NCBI GenBank assembly: GCA_023014335.1
Contig: JAECYW010000001.1
Span: forward strand, 2,170,001 to 2,234,000
Origin: Galerina marginata
Taxonomy: Eukaryota; Basidiomycota; Agaricomycetes; Agaricales; Galerinaceae
Reading direction: 5' to 3'
Length of the DNA stretch: 64,000 nt
This document shows, piece by piece, positions 44,250-54,898 of the stretch. Made by a program: the position numbers and the translations under genes. Within the stretch, counting starts at the first letter, position 1; each line of letters begins with the position of its first letter. The notes beneath the pieces were generated by a model that worked only from the letters and a program-made list of their open reading frames with translations, did no database searches and was not told the origin of the DNA.

Positions 44250-47200
44250 ATGGATCCCTATATCTACTCTAACTATTCACCGTATCTTGAGCAGAATATG
44301 GCAGCCGAGCCCCCCTACCCAGAACTCGAACCAGACCTGGGGGTTCCTCTAACGCACGACGACGTCGCAGGCATGCTTGCTCGAGCCTCCTCGCCGCCTC
44401 CTGCTTCTCCCAAAGAGAGAGACGAAGACTTACCGAACCGAGGCTTTTATGCCAGCCCAGACGAGTCATTTCCCTCAAGGAGACTTTCCTTTTTTGACGC
44501 TGTGGACCCCCCCTGGTTTAATAATGGTGCCAGGACTGGAACTCGGACACCCTTGAATCATAATGAAAGTTTCAACCCGGCCTACAACACTCCGACTTCT
44601 CGGCCCCTACTCTTCAATCGCAATTACACCGAGGGGCACCTCTCTCCCTCACCCCAAAATCGGACTACATCCCCTTTGCCATCTAGTTCTGGCAGAGAAT
44701 TTGATGTCAACGACAACGAGGTTCCAAACCCCAAGAAAAACACTGGTGGCCGCCCAAGGAAGCATGTGAAAACCATCTTGGCGACCTTATTCGATAAAGT
44801 CGACGGCCTTTTCCAACAAACGTCCAATGAGATCGATTATCCCGTCGATTGGATCACCAATCAGTGGAAGGAAACACAAGCCGGAACCCGCTCACGCAAT
44901 CAATGGAATGCGTATCAAAGGTATTTCAGTATCCTTGAAAATGCCGTTTCAGAGAGGAAGCGGGTTGGTGATGTCAATGCCACGGGTATGTGCTTGCGCC
45001 TTGAGTCTTGACTTGTTCCTTGCTGAGAATATATGCAGCTCGTCAGTGTTACGAGACTTTCAAGTCGGCCCACAAAAACTGGTGCGAAATCTTGGATGTA
45101 TTCCTCAAGATGGACGATAATGAGAAGATGAACAAAACTGTGGCCAACCGACGGCGAGATTTTGATAATCTCGTTGACAAGTTGAAGCACGGTGTAAGTG
45201 ACTTAATTTTTAAGTGTAACGAAGTACAGTATAAGTTAATATTTCGTTTTGCATCCAGTACCAAGAAGCGGAAAGACAGCAGTTTGTAGGCTGCTTCGTT
45301 TTAGTTGGCAACTGTGTTCACGAAGACAGTGGCCATGCCCTCGTGTACGAGTCTCCCGGTGCCGAAGGGGTAAGCCATTATATATATTTTTTCACGTACG
45401 GTTTCTTATTTAACTGCGTGCTAGCTCGTCGAGTATCTTAATTTTACGACGCATACTCTTCTTGCCCAGGCAAAAGTATACGCGTAGTAGGTCTTGTTCT
45501 TGATCGAGTTATTTGTTATTTTTTGAATTTCGTCTTAGTGCCATGATTTCAAACGCCTGGAAAGACAAACAAGCTGCTATCAAAGCTGCAGCCGAACAGG
45601 ATCAATGCGAACGGCCAGAACGAGGTCAGGAAGAAGAAGAAGAGGAATTTACTCCGACGGAAGTGACTGAAGGCACATCAACCGCCCCCGGGTTAACGAT
45701 GATGAAGAAGGCCATCCACGTACAATTGGGTCGTATCTATGGTATGAGACTTTTTATTTATTTTAATTCTTCTATCTGACACCGTTCTCGGACACTCAGC
45801 TAAAGCTGACATCCACCTGTCCGCCTCCCAGTTGCCATGGGATACCTTGCTGAAGAAGGCTGGAGAAAAGGGATACCAGCTTAAGTCGTGGCCAAGGGGA
45901 GTGTCATTTCCGGGCGAAATAGTGCTTGAACCCGGTCAAAAGAAAGCAGGCATCAAGATTATTGGTACAGATGGTATCAAACGTCTCTATGCAGCATTTG
46001 CATCGTCCGCTACTGCCCCAAGGCTTGTCGCAGCCGATAGGACGAGTAAGTCCTTTGCGATTTCCTTGACAACTAATACTTATCAACTTTCTTTGCGTAC
46101 TTTTGTAGGTTTAATGGATTCAATGACGCCAGTCGTGGTTGAAGTGGAACCTCCTCCAGAATCTTATGAGGAATTTGGGCGAGCTGGTTACTTCGATGGA
46201 ACAATCAAAAGAAACGGACTCGCTCGGCTTGCGGCTGGACCTCAAAAACCTTTCCCTGCAAATTTGGATAAAGCAAAACAGAGGACCATGAAACCTTTTT
46301 CCAACGGAGACACTGTTCCGGTTCCCGGTTCATCCAAACCCACTACTAAACCTGGTCTGCCGCCGACTGCTATTGAGCCGATAACTGTGACGATGCCCGC
46401 AAAGCCATCCAAACTCGCCAATAATGGCATCAGCAGTTTTGATCCTCCGAAGGGGATTCGAGAGAAGCAAACTGTCAATGTTGGCTTAGGCGATGATGAC
46501 AGCCTTGAAGACATCTCAGAACCTGAGGAAGTTGACGGTTCCACCCATCGCACAACAGGATTACGATCACGTGGCACCTCGACGAAATCAACTTCTCGAC
46601 CTTTGGCACCAACCACCAGGCCCGTCGCAACAGCAGCACGGTCCACCTCTTCTGGCATGATGCCATTGACGTCTATTCCGGTGCCAGTTCCACCGATTCC
46701 GGAACTTCTGTCTTTGCCGCCTTCCAAGAAATCAGCACTAGGACAGGTTCCTGCAGGACCCATTCCTCCGGTCGAGTCTCGGTTGCCGTATCCCTCAATA
46801 GATAAGGACTCTCCTAAGCAAACCGCTTCTTCTTTGAAGGCATCCATGGCTGTCCACGGTCCTTCACTTCCCTCCATCCAAAAGCCTCTGGAGCCTGCCG
46901 CTGTCCCTGGTACTCTCCGAGCACAATCACGGCCCCTCCTCCCGCCTCTGGTGCCTTCTGAACGTAGATTTGGCTCCTCTATAGGCTCCTCTATTGCAAC
47001 CAAGTCGTCCCCCCCAAAGCGATCGGTCGAGTTAGTGATCGGTTCTGAGACGGTGCCGGCCAAGAGAATGAGGCTACCCATTCCTTCGTCACAGGGGAGT
47101 GTTGACGCAGGTTTGCCGATGTCTCATCACCGACGGGATGAAGGCTACCGCCTCGCACCTCTCCGGCTCCCTGACGGGATCGAACCTATGAGAAAACCGA

Positions 47201-47892
47201 CCACCGCAATCAACACGTCCGACTTCGTGGCACAATCTCGGATGCACAATGCAACAGCAGAGTACTCAGCAAACAAAAACCGTGGGTGGCTGGCACCTCC
47301 TCCCCCTCTGGTACCTCTGGATCATTCCCGCCTTACTCCTGCGCCATCAACCAGTAACAACCAACTTCGATCACCCTTCCTCGAACACTATCCCTTGAGT
47401 CATGTCAGTACATATCCTCAGCCTCTGACACGCAATGGGCAGGATTTTGGTGCTACCTTCCCATCAGGACCTTCCTACGGTGATCACCACTACCCCAACA
47501 ATGTATACCATCATGAAGGACTTCATGACACTCCTTTTTATTCCTCCGGTATCAGTGGGCCCTATCCCGAGCACGAACATGGTGGTCCAGTTGGTGGACG
47601 CCAAATGCAACTCCCAGGATCCATGATTCTGGAATCATCCAATAACGCGAATTTAGAACAATGGGGTCCATCTAACCAGCACAGACATGGAGACTCTTTC
47701 TCCTCTCGGCGTCGGGATGCACCACCCTATGTTCGTCCACAGTCACCTGAGCCACTGCAAGATGATGAATATTATGTTCGTCCTCAGTCGCGAAACCATC
47801 CCCACGTGCAGCAGCAGGGGGATAACCTCTACCATCAACAAATGTACTACCGTCGTTTTACAGACGTAGCATATCGTGATACCCAGGAATGA
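44250..47892 (+). CDS. 1097-aa AT-hook protein, unrecognised mushroom family
   Basis: Seven exons, 44250-44985, 45039-45193, 45259-45369, 45425-45483, 45539-45741, 45800-46045 and 46109-47892, join in phase without a stop and encode 1097 aa. Residues 1-160 are disordered and Pro/Ser-rich. An AT-hook-like GGRPRKH sits near residue 166, followed by a helical region (VDWITNQWKETQAG, RNQWNAYQRYF, VANRRRDFDNLVDKLKHG) to about 420 and a small mixed domain (QLPWDTLLKKAGEKGYQL, GTDGIKRLYAAF). The rest, about 600 residues, is low-complexity Pro/Ser. It probably binds DNA in the nucleus. The helical region resembles proteins of unknown function that are multicopy in agaricomycetes and often lie near transposons. 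It is the longest intact gene in the window. Confidence 0.8.
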
Positions 47893-48869
47893 GATCTCAA
47901 AGCCGATGCTTACATGAAGACCTCAAATGAGTAAATTGACTCCCTCAGGCCAACCATGTCTACATCCCACCGTCAAAATTCTTTTTATCTGTACTTCAAA
48001 GCTCAAGTTGGACATCACATTGTTCATATCCATAATCATACAATCTATCACTTCTTGTCATTTTGTCCCTATTTCAGCATTTTGGTGCCCATTAGCTTCC
48101 TCCAGCCTGTGATATTATCGATTTCTTGAATGTAGCTTATATTTACATACTTACACTTGGAGACAGGTCTATATCAATGATCAAGTTTGTTGACGCAGTT
48201 GACGTCTATTGTAAACCTAGGTCACTGTCAGAAATTTTGAATCTATCCTATCAGGCATTGGAACACCTGGCAGCCTCAAAATGTGGATTTCACAAAGCCT
48301 GACCAGTTGGGTGTGTAACCTATCAAGACATTGGGTGAGTGTGTTAATTGATAATAAATGCATCTGTTCTGGTCATCGCTGACAGCTCAATGCAATAACA
48401 CGCGGCATGCCGCGTAGGGCGATTAGTAGATGTGATTCATGTGAATTAGATATCGGGTCCTCTGCCGCGTTTCTGAAGGCCGTCAGAGGCTGGAAGCATA
48501 GACAGAGGAGAGACCGTGAGGGCTCCGGAAGGCGACGGTGAGATAGCCTTGGCTATTCTCTCAAGTCAAAGAATGTTTGGCCCATCAAACCCATGGATTG
48601 GTGGCTCTGACGTCCCATAAGTCACGGTGACAAATTGAATCATTGGAGGTGGCTTGGATTTCTACAAATGACACAATTACTTTCTTGTCCAAATTATGCA
48701 CACTTTTCGTAGTTAAGTATCAGTTCTCGACTTCGGAATGTATTCTGGAGGTGTTTCATTTAAGTACATCGCGACTAAAATTAGAATTCTTGACAGAAAG
48801 ACAGACAACAACATTGATAGATTATTTCGTATTAAAAGTGATGGGTAGAAAACGCAAACCTAACATACG
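47893..48869. other. Intergenic; 16-bp palindrome
   Basis: Downstream of the AT-hook gene and of the PKS remnant, so the two genes are convergent here. It includes the exact palindrome ACGCGGCATGCCGCGT at 48400-48415. No gene is supported. Confidence 0.4.
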
Positions 48870-49328
48870 GTGTTCAACTTGCTCCCAGTAAACATCGGGT
48901 CTGTGTGGCGGTATTTAAGCCAGGGAACAAACGATGGTGTTCAACATTAGGCCAGAAGGCAGTCGTTAAGATGCTATATAGGGTGAATTTTGACAGTGGG
49001 GTAACTTGCCTTAGATGAGGCCAAGTCCTTCAGCAGGCTAAGGGCGTCGGCAGAGAGATCGCCTTCCACGAGTACGAGTTTCGGAGAGTCGAGAAGTGAC
49101 AGAAGGCCTGGACGAGAGAAGATGGATTTGTGGCGTTGAACGATTGAATCACTGCTCTTTCCATATCGATCGAGCGCTTATACAAGTTATATTGTTGTTT
49201 TGAAGTAATCGAGCCAGTATATTTGCTCCTAGTGTAGAGGTCGCCCCAGTAATGAGGAACACGTCCTCGTGGTGAGAGGTGATGGGTGGCGAGGTTTCGG
49301 CAGGCACCACCTGTATAAGCTGGTAACA
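48870..49328 (-). pseudogene. PKS copy 2, terminal reductase domain remnant
   Basis: The minus strand reads VVPAETSPPITSHHEDVFLI running into TGATSTLGANILARLL, the glycine-rich NADPH-binding turn of a thioester reductase domain. In another frame come LLDSPKLVLVEGDLSADALS and LLKDLAS. These are the start of the R domain that releases the chain as aldehyde or alcohol in reducing PKSs. The rest of the domain is missing or unreadable below 48,990. It belongs to the PKS at 54,899-60,362, from which the 5.6-kb element separates it. Confidence 0.7.
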
Positions 49329-50285
49329 TATATCAACTTAGGCAAACTGCCCAACTGTCTGATACAGATTTAACGGCAGATTGCCCAAGGCCTTTTGGCC
49401 TACAAATGCCCTCTAAGAGCCCGGGGAGCCCGGGCATAGGTAAAAAAATGTTTTGGGTGCTGCTCGTCGTAGGACGCGCTTCTCAGGGTCGGGAAAGCGC
49501 CCATAGGCTTATATTTAGGTGTAGATGCCATCTGGGATGTTTTTACGCGTCGGGGTGCCGCCCGTCGCGTCAAAATGAATCTGACAACGGGTCCCATGAG
49601 TCCCGCCACGCCAAATCCGGATATTACACTTATTCGGGACGACGCGTCAAATCCATCAAAACGGGATAAATTTAGAAACACACGGCACACGCGTCATTTC
49701 GGTTCCTGGCTCTCTCGGAACAGGTGGGATATATTAATAGCGCAATTGATGGGATCATTCGGGCCCCCCGAATTGGCTGCTGGGGCTCATTTGGCGCTTT
49801 GCATGCCGCTCCCGCTGGAATTTTGCCATATCAAATACATAGATGTAGTCTAGTGATCTGTACAAGTCTAGTAATACGATTTTTATGCTGAATTTCGGAC
49901 GGGAAGGGATGGATGCGTGTTCATCCATTCGGATGACCCTCGGCGTCTATGCGCGGTTGTGATAAAAATAGAATTCATTTGTTCTCGAAATTCTCCGTTC
50001 GTTTGGGGGGCTATATTACCTTCATTTCTTTTGTCCCCTCTGATTTAAATACGTATATTTGATCTCCTCATTGATACAAACACGATGGTATAATTTTTAC
50101 TCCCAAAAGTGAGCGGGAAGACATAGGAAATGCCCTCGGTGAGAGACCCTCCTCCGAAATGTAGCTATAAATAGAATGCTCAACGCTTTTGCCCTCCCCT
50201 GGGCTCAATATGCCCCTCCCTCCATCTTTATGGGCATATATGTAATCTACTGGTAAATGCGAATCCAACAGTACTAATTTTATTT
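49329..50285 (+). repeat. Left long terminal inverted repeat
   Basis: Pairs with 53905-54898. The outer 520 bp are nearly identical between arms, except for a diverged patch around 49,680-49,860; the inner half is more diverged but clearly alignable (for example GTGAGCGGGAA and GGATGGATG blocks). Near the tip are nested small palindromes (GGGCAAATTGCCC type, and AAGGCCTTTTGGCCT). Confidence 0.85.
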
Positions 50286-51380
50286 AGAAATCATTCTCGC
50301 AAGCTTAACATTCTCGTCAATCTTCTCAGTGGGTCTCTCTTCCTCGTAAAATATACTGTATATATTAAATTTTATTAAGTACTACAAAATACAATGCTCT
50401 CGAAAGGTATATGTAAGTAGAAGGGGACGAGGAGAGGTGGCGCAGAGGGGGTAAGCAGGCCAGATGGGGGAGAGGTGGTAGGTGGGATGGAGGAGGAGGA
50501 GAGGTGGTGGGTTAGCAGGCGAGCAGCAGCGGTGGACTGGTTGATTTCCCCCCGCCCGTACCTTCCACTCAAGCTACCCATTGCCTTCGTCGTTGTCGTC
50601 GTCGTAGTTCCCGGATGATGGTGGGGGGCGAGCATGGCGAAAGTGCTGGTTACCGCGAGCGGCGGCAGCGCTGCTCGTGCTGGTTCCTTGCTCCCCATGC
50701 CACATGTGCTGTGGACCAGCGACCCGCGACGTCACCCACTCCCTCGCTATGGTTCTCTACGTCGACGACGAGCTGGACAGCTCGAGTTGGACACCAGGGC
50801 GATGCCATCGCCATGTCCGGTACGCTACTCGTGCCTTGGTACCACCGTGCCCAGCAAACGACAACGACGACGACAACGCCGCCGCTGTTTGTGCTGTCGC
50901 CGCCCCGCCCACGCTCGTCCGACGTCGATCCATGGGGTCAGAGCGGGGGCCATCGGTGGTCGGTGGTTGGTCGGTGGTTGGTAGTTGGTGGTCGTCGTTT
51001 CCTTTTGTCTACCGCCACAGACAAGGCCTGCTAGTCCGTAAACCTGACGCTGCCGCTGCTCCGGTGCTGGTGCTGGTACTGGTGCCGGTGCCGCGGACGA
51101 TAGGCGTGGCGGATGCCCAGGTTGCGAGCTGGCCTCGACCCACGGCACGGGGTGGAGGCGATTGGCAACGTAAGCGACGCTGGGAGAGGCGTCGGCGGTC
51201 GTTAGAGGAGGGAGGTTGATGCGAAGGGACCGTCGGTCGAGCTGGTTCGACGAAGGGACGGCGGGCGCGGCTGCGATAGGTGGGCGGTCGCGGGTCCTCA
51301 CAAGAAATGACGACGTTATCGTCGTCGTACCTGTGGGGGAACGGTGGAGATGGATGTATGGAGAGGATAAGGAAGCAGTT

Positions 51381-51399
51381 CGAGTCTCGCGACTCGAAC
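51381..51399. repeat. Hairpin, 9-bp stem (51378-51386 / 51391-51399)
   Basis: GTTCGAGTC and GACTCGAAC are separated by TCGC. One of a series of hairpins in the element core. Confidence 0.8.
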
Positions 51400-51716
51400 C
51401 GCTACGTACCGTGCGGGTCTCCCTTTTCTAGGGCCTCCCCTCGTGTTTCCAACCCGCCCTGACTTTGTGAGTCACCTCTCAGGCCCCGGGCTTCATTGTC
51501 GTTCGAACTCGATTTCGCGTCCAATACCGGCCTACATCCCTTCTCAGGGGAGAGGCACACGGCGCGTGGTGTTGCGTGACGGTCGGTGGGATGACGAACC
51601 CTCCAGTTAGGCCAGTGGTATTCCCGGGCTCGAGAATTCGCTGCTGGCCACAGCTGGGGAAGGAGGCGGAGAGGGAATAGAGATGGTGTGGGGAGCGAGG
51701 AGGAAGTGGGAAGTGA

Positions 51717-51744
51717 GATCAACGATGTTCGAACATCGTTGATC
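51717..51744. repeat. Exact 28-bp palindrome
   Basis: Every base of 51717-51730 is complemented in 51731-51744 with no loop (centre TTC/GAA). A second short palindrome around a TTTAAA centre follows within 25 bp (51,758-51,771). Confidence 0.95.
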
Positions 51745-52874
51745 AACCCTCCAAGCGGAGTTTTAAACTCCCGGACCGGTGAGTTTCCCCCGGTTCCTCA
51801 TCGTCGAGGACGTCGCTGGGGTTGTAAGATTGGGTGCATGAATGCAATTAATATCAGAATCTATTGTACTTAGTATACTTAACTTAAATGTAAATTTGGA
51901 CAATTAAAAATTCCACCTGAACCTCGTAGTGTAAAGTATAATACTCAATGATCTCGGTGCGTGGTGATTTCGGGCCATGTATTAGTCGAATAGTTCTACT
52001 GGATTACTTCTGAAGGGCTAGGGCATAGAAGCAGACCGTAGAATTTGAACTTAGGGTAATCAAAAGAGTTTTAGATACTTAGGAAGAGTTAAAATGTATG
52101 AGTGATAATGAAGGGCAGAGGTCTTCACAGATGCACGGAATTGTTCATGAATCTTTCACTCGGTTGGTTGATCTGCAAAGGTAATGTATGTGGATAGTCA
52201 AACAACCACGGTGAGTGATTATGAAATGACTGATATGAGTTCTAATGACTATCTACTGCAGCCTAGTATTGTTTATTCACCTGGAATAAAGCCATTCAAG
52301 TCCTAGAACCACAGGAAGTTGAGCAGAGCATCCGTGAATCACCACGCAGGTGGGTAGGCTTCGGTATACATACATTTTACTTAGATTTGTTGCGTCGGAG
52401 GCACCTCTTACGCTGACAAGTAATTAATATATGATATTCCGAGCGTTAAATATTTTTAGGTGTTCATTGTAACACCTTCCGAGACGTTCTCCTCGACGAC
52501 AAGGATCTCGAAACCGAGCGGGCCGGATGATCCAACCAATCACATCGCGTTCCGAAAGCGGCATCAGTCCCATCAACAGCCATCAGCGGTGTTGATCTTG
52601 ACCCGCAACCACCACCACCCTTCCACCTCTCGTCTGACCGTCCCCTCAATACCTCAAGAAACGTAAGTAAATTATTTTTATTGTCATTACTTATGTTTTT
52701 ACTAACTTAACATCTCTTAGTCTTCCCCAACGCGAACGAACACGACGCGCCACGTCGCGAGCCCCCCCTCCAATATGAGGGCTGTGGGCCGACGTTCGGA
52801 CGGACGGCAGTAGGTCAGCGGGGAAATGGAACACAAGGGGAGACCCAGGATGCGGGAGACCCGCCAGGTGCGCC

Positions 52875-52903
52875 GTGAAACGAGTCGCATAGACTCGTTT
52901 CAC
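52875..52903. repeat. Hairpin, 12-bp stem, 5-base loop
   Basis: GTGAAACGAGTC and GACTCGTTTCAC with loop GCATA. Exact pairing. Confidence 0.9.
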
Positions 52904-53129
52904 CTGACCTCCTCCCCACTACCCCCCTGCTTATCTGTCGACCCCAGCTGCACCCACCCCAACCACGTCGCCTCCACCCGCCGCTTCTTTGTCGCTACCC
53001 ACGGTGCTACCCATCGCCCCCCGATCTCGCCACCCACCCCGCTCCCTGTTTGTCACCCCCTCGACGTCGATACCTGCCACGGTTCGAAACGAGTAGCAGC
53101 AGTGCTGCCCGCTGTGTGAGAGCGAGCAG

Positions 53130-53159
53130 AACACCAGCAGGAGCACTGCTGCTGGTGTT
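53130..53159. repeat. Hairpin, 11-bp stem, 8-base loop
   Basis: AACACCAGCAG and CTGCTGGTGTT pair exactly. It lies 26 bases before the next hairpin. Confidence 0.9.
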
Positions 53160-53184
53160 GCTGGGATGCGAGGATACGGAGTCG

Positions 53185-53214
53185 GAGCAGCAGCACAGGT
53201 ACGTGCTGCTGCTC
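53185..53214. repeat. Hairpin, 12-bp stem, 6-base loop
   Basis: GAGCAGCAGCAC and GTGCTGCTGCTC pair exactly around AGGTAC. Confidence 0.9.
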
Positions 53215-53399
53215 GCGCTCGTCCTTCAACCCACCGCCTCCTACGCGAACTCCGCGTCGTGCAGGTGGACCGCGGCTAACCCGCACCACTTCACGGCCCA
53301 TCCGTCGCCGTCCAAGATGACGATGAGCGAGTGAGGCGTGGAGGTGCTGTCTACCCGTTGGATGCACCGGTGATGCGTGCAGACGGGCGAGCAACAGCC

Positions 53400-53427
53400 A
53401 CCAGCACTTCCACCGAGTTGTGCTGGT
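53400..53427. repeat. Hairpin, 8-bp stem, 12-base loop
   Basis: ACCAGCAC (53400-53407) and GTGCTGGT (53420-53427) pair exactly. Weaker than the others. Confidence 0.7.
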
Positions 53428-53904
53428 ACTCGCCCTCGAGCTGCATACTGCGAAGGAAGAGACGGGACGAACCTCACTGTTCGTCACGTTTCCCCAACCT
53501 CCGTTCGACGAGGCCTTCGCGATGCCGCCCGCCCATCGTCAACTCGCGCAGGGCCTCACCCCTCACGGCGTTCGACTCATTGCCTCCACGAACGAAGTCG
53601 CCGCGGGAAGGGGGGTACGCAATCGCGACGACGGTGGTGGCTGGCTTCGGTAGACGGCGCCTCCTCCCATTGACGCACCAACCGCGCAACGTTGCCGGTA
53701 GCTCGTAGCCGTGCCCCCCTTCTTTGCCACCTCCTTCCTCCTTACCGCTGCCTCCTTGGCCTTCGTAGCTTCATATTTAGCTACTAATATGTACTAAGTA
53801 GTTATTGTAGGATACAAATATGAATTACATGTTTATTACACAAATGGGTGAAGAACAAAGGTTCTGAAAATTAATAGGTCTCCTGGGGTGATTTTTGAAT
53901 GATA

Positions 53905-54898
53905 TTAGTACTACTAGATTCAGAATTCACTGTAGTTTACAGATAGACCTAATAATGTGGGGGGCAGGCAAAATTGAGGGCAACGGAGAGCGAAAACGAA
54001 AGGGAATTGGAGGAAATCTATTTATAGCGAAATTTCGGAGCAGTATCAACTCCCGAAGGCATTTCTATGTGTTCCCGCTCACTTTTGGCAATAAAAATTA
54101 CATCACTGTGTTTGTATTTACAAGGAGATTACGATTGTGCAGTAAAATTAGAGGGGACGCAAAGTCTGAAGGTAATATACCCCCCCAAAGCCCGGGGAGA
54201 ATTTGCGAACGCATGAAATCTATTTTTATCGCAACCTGCCAAATGACGCCGAGCGTCATCCGAATGGCTGAAGCTGCATCCATCCTTTCCCGCACGAATT
54301 TCGGCATAAAAATTGTACGGTTAGATTCATAAAGGTCTCTAGATTACATATATGTACTGAATACTACAAATATACAACGGGAGCAGCAAGCAAAGCGCAT
54401 AATGATCCCAAAACCCGATTTGGGGAACCCAGTATGATCCCATCAATTTCGCATGTCCCAAATGATGCGATCAATTGCGCTATTATTGTACCCAGCCGTT
54501 CCGAGACAGCCAGGCACGGAAATGACGCGCGTGTCGGGTTATTCTAAATTTATCCCGTTTTGATGGATTTGACGCGTCGTCCCGAATAAGCGTAATATCC
54601 GGATTTGGCGTGGCGGGACTCATGGGACCCGTTGTCGGATTCATTTTGACGCGACGTGCTGCACCCCGACGCGTAAAAACATCCCAGATGGCATCTACAC
54701 CTAAATATAAGCCTATGGGCGCTTTCCCGACCCTGAGAAGCGCGTCCTACGACGAGCAGCACCCAAAACATTTTTTTACCTATGCCCGGGCTCCCCGAGC
54801 TCTTATAGTTTTATAGGGCATCTGTAGGCCAAAAGGCCTTGGGCAATCTGCCGTTAAATCTGTATCAGACAGTTGGGCAATTTGCCCAGGTTGATATA
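53905..54898 (-). repeat. Right long terminal inverted repeat
   Basis: Reverse-complement partner of 49329-50285. PKS sequence (ACP side) begins just outside. Confidence 0.85.

Larger units (their letters stand above)
49329..54898. mobile_element. 5.6-kb element with about 1-kb inverted ends, inserted in the PKS
   Basis: 49329-50285 and 53905-54898 are long inverted repeats. The outermost shared bases are TATATCAAC, then (C/T)T(A/G)GGCAAA(C/T)TGCCC and CTGTCTGATACAGATTTAAC. TATA at both ends could hide a TA or TATA target duplication. The core (50,285-53,905) has two GC-rich blocks (50.4-51.8 and 52.45-53.75 kb) around an AT-rich middle. Its many open frames are typical GC-rich shadows and give no transposase. 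At least six short near-perfect hairpins lie in the core. PKS sequence on the two sides is continuous in meaning (ACP, then reductase), which shows it is an insertion. Confidence 0.8.

Noticed and set aside
46242..47081. 279-codon minus-strand frame
   Set aside because: Antisense shadow of the Pro/Ser-rich last exon of the AT-hook protein gene, which is supported by consistent splicing.
50400..51500. Long overlapping open frames on both strands
   Set aside because: GC-rich DNA lacks stops by composition; the peptides are runs of Arg, Pro, Thr and Val with no family motif, and frames on both strands are equally open.
53050..53710. Several 60-145 codon frames on both strands
   Set aside because: Same composition effect. 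One + frame (53,450-53,650) looks slightly protein-like, but it has no neighbours or motif.
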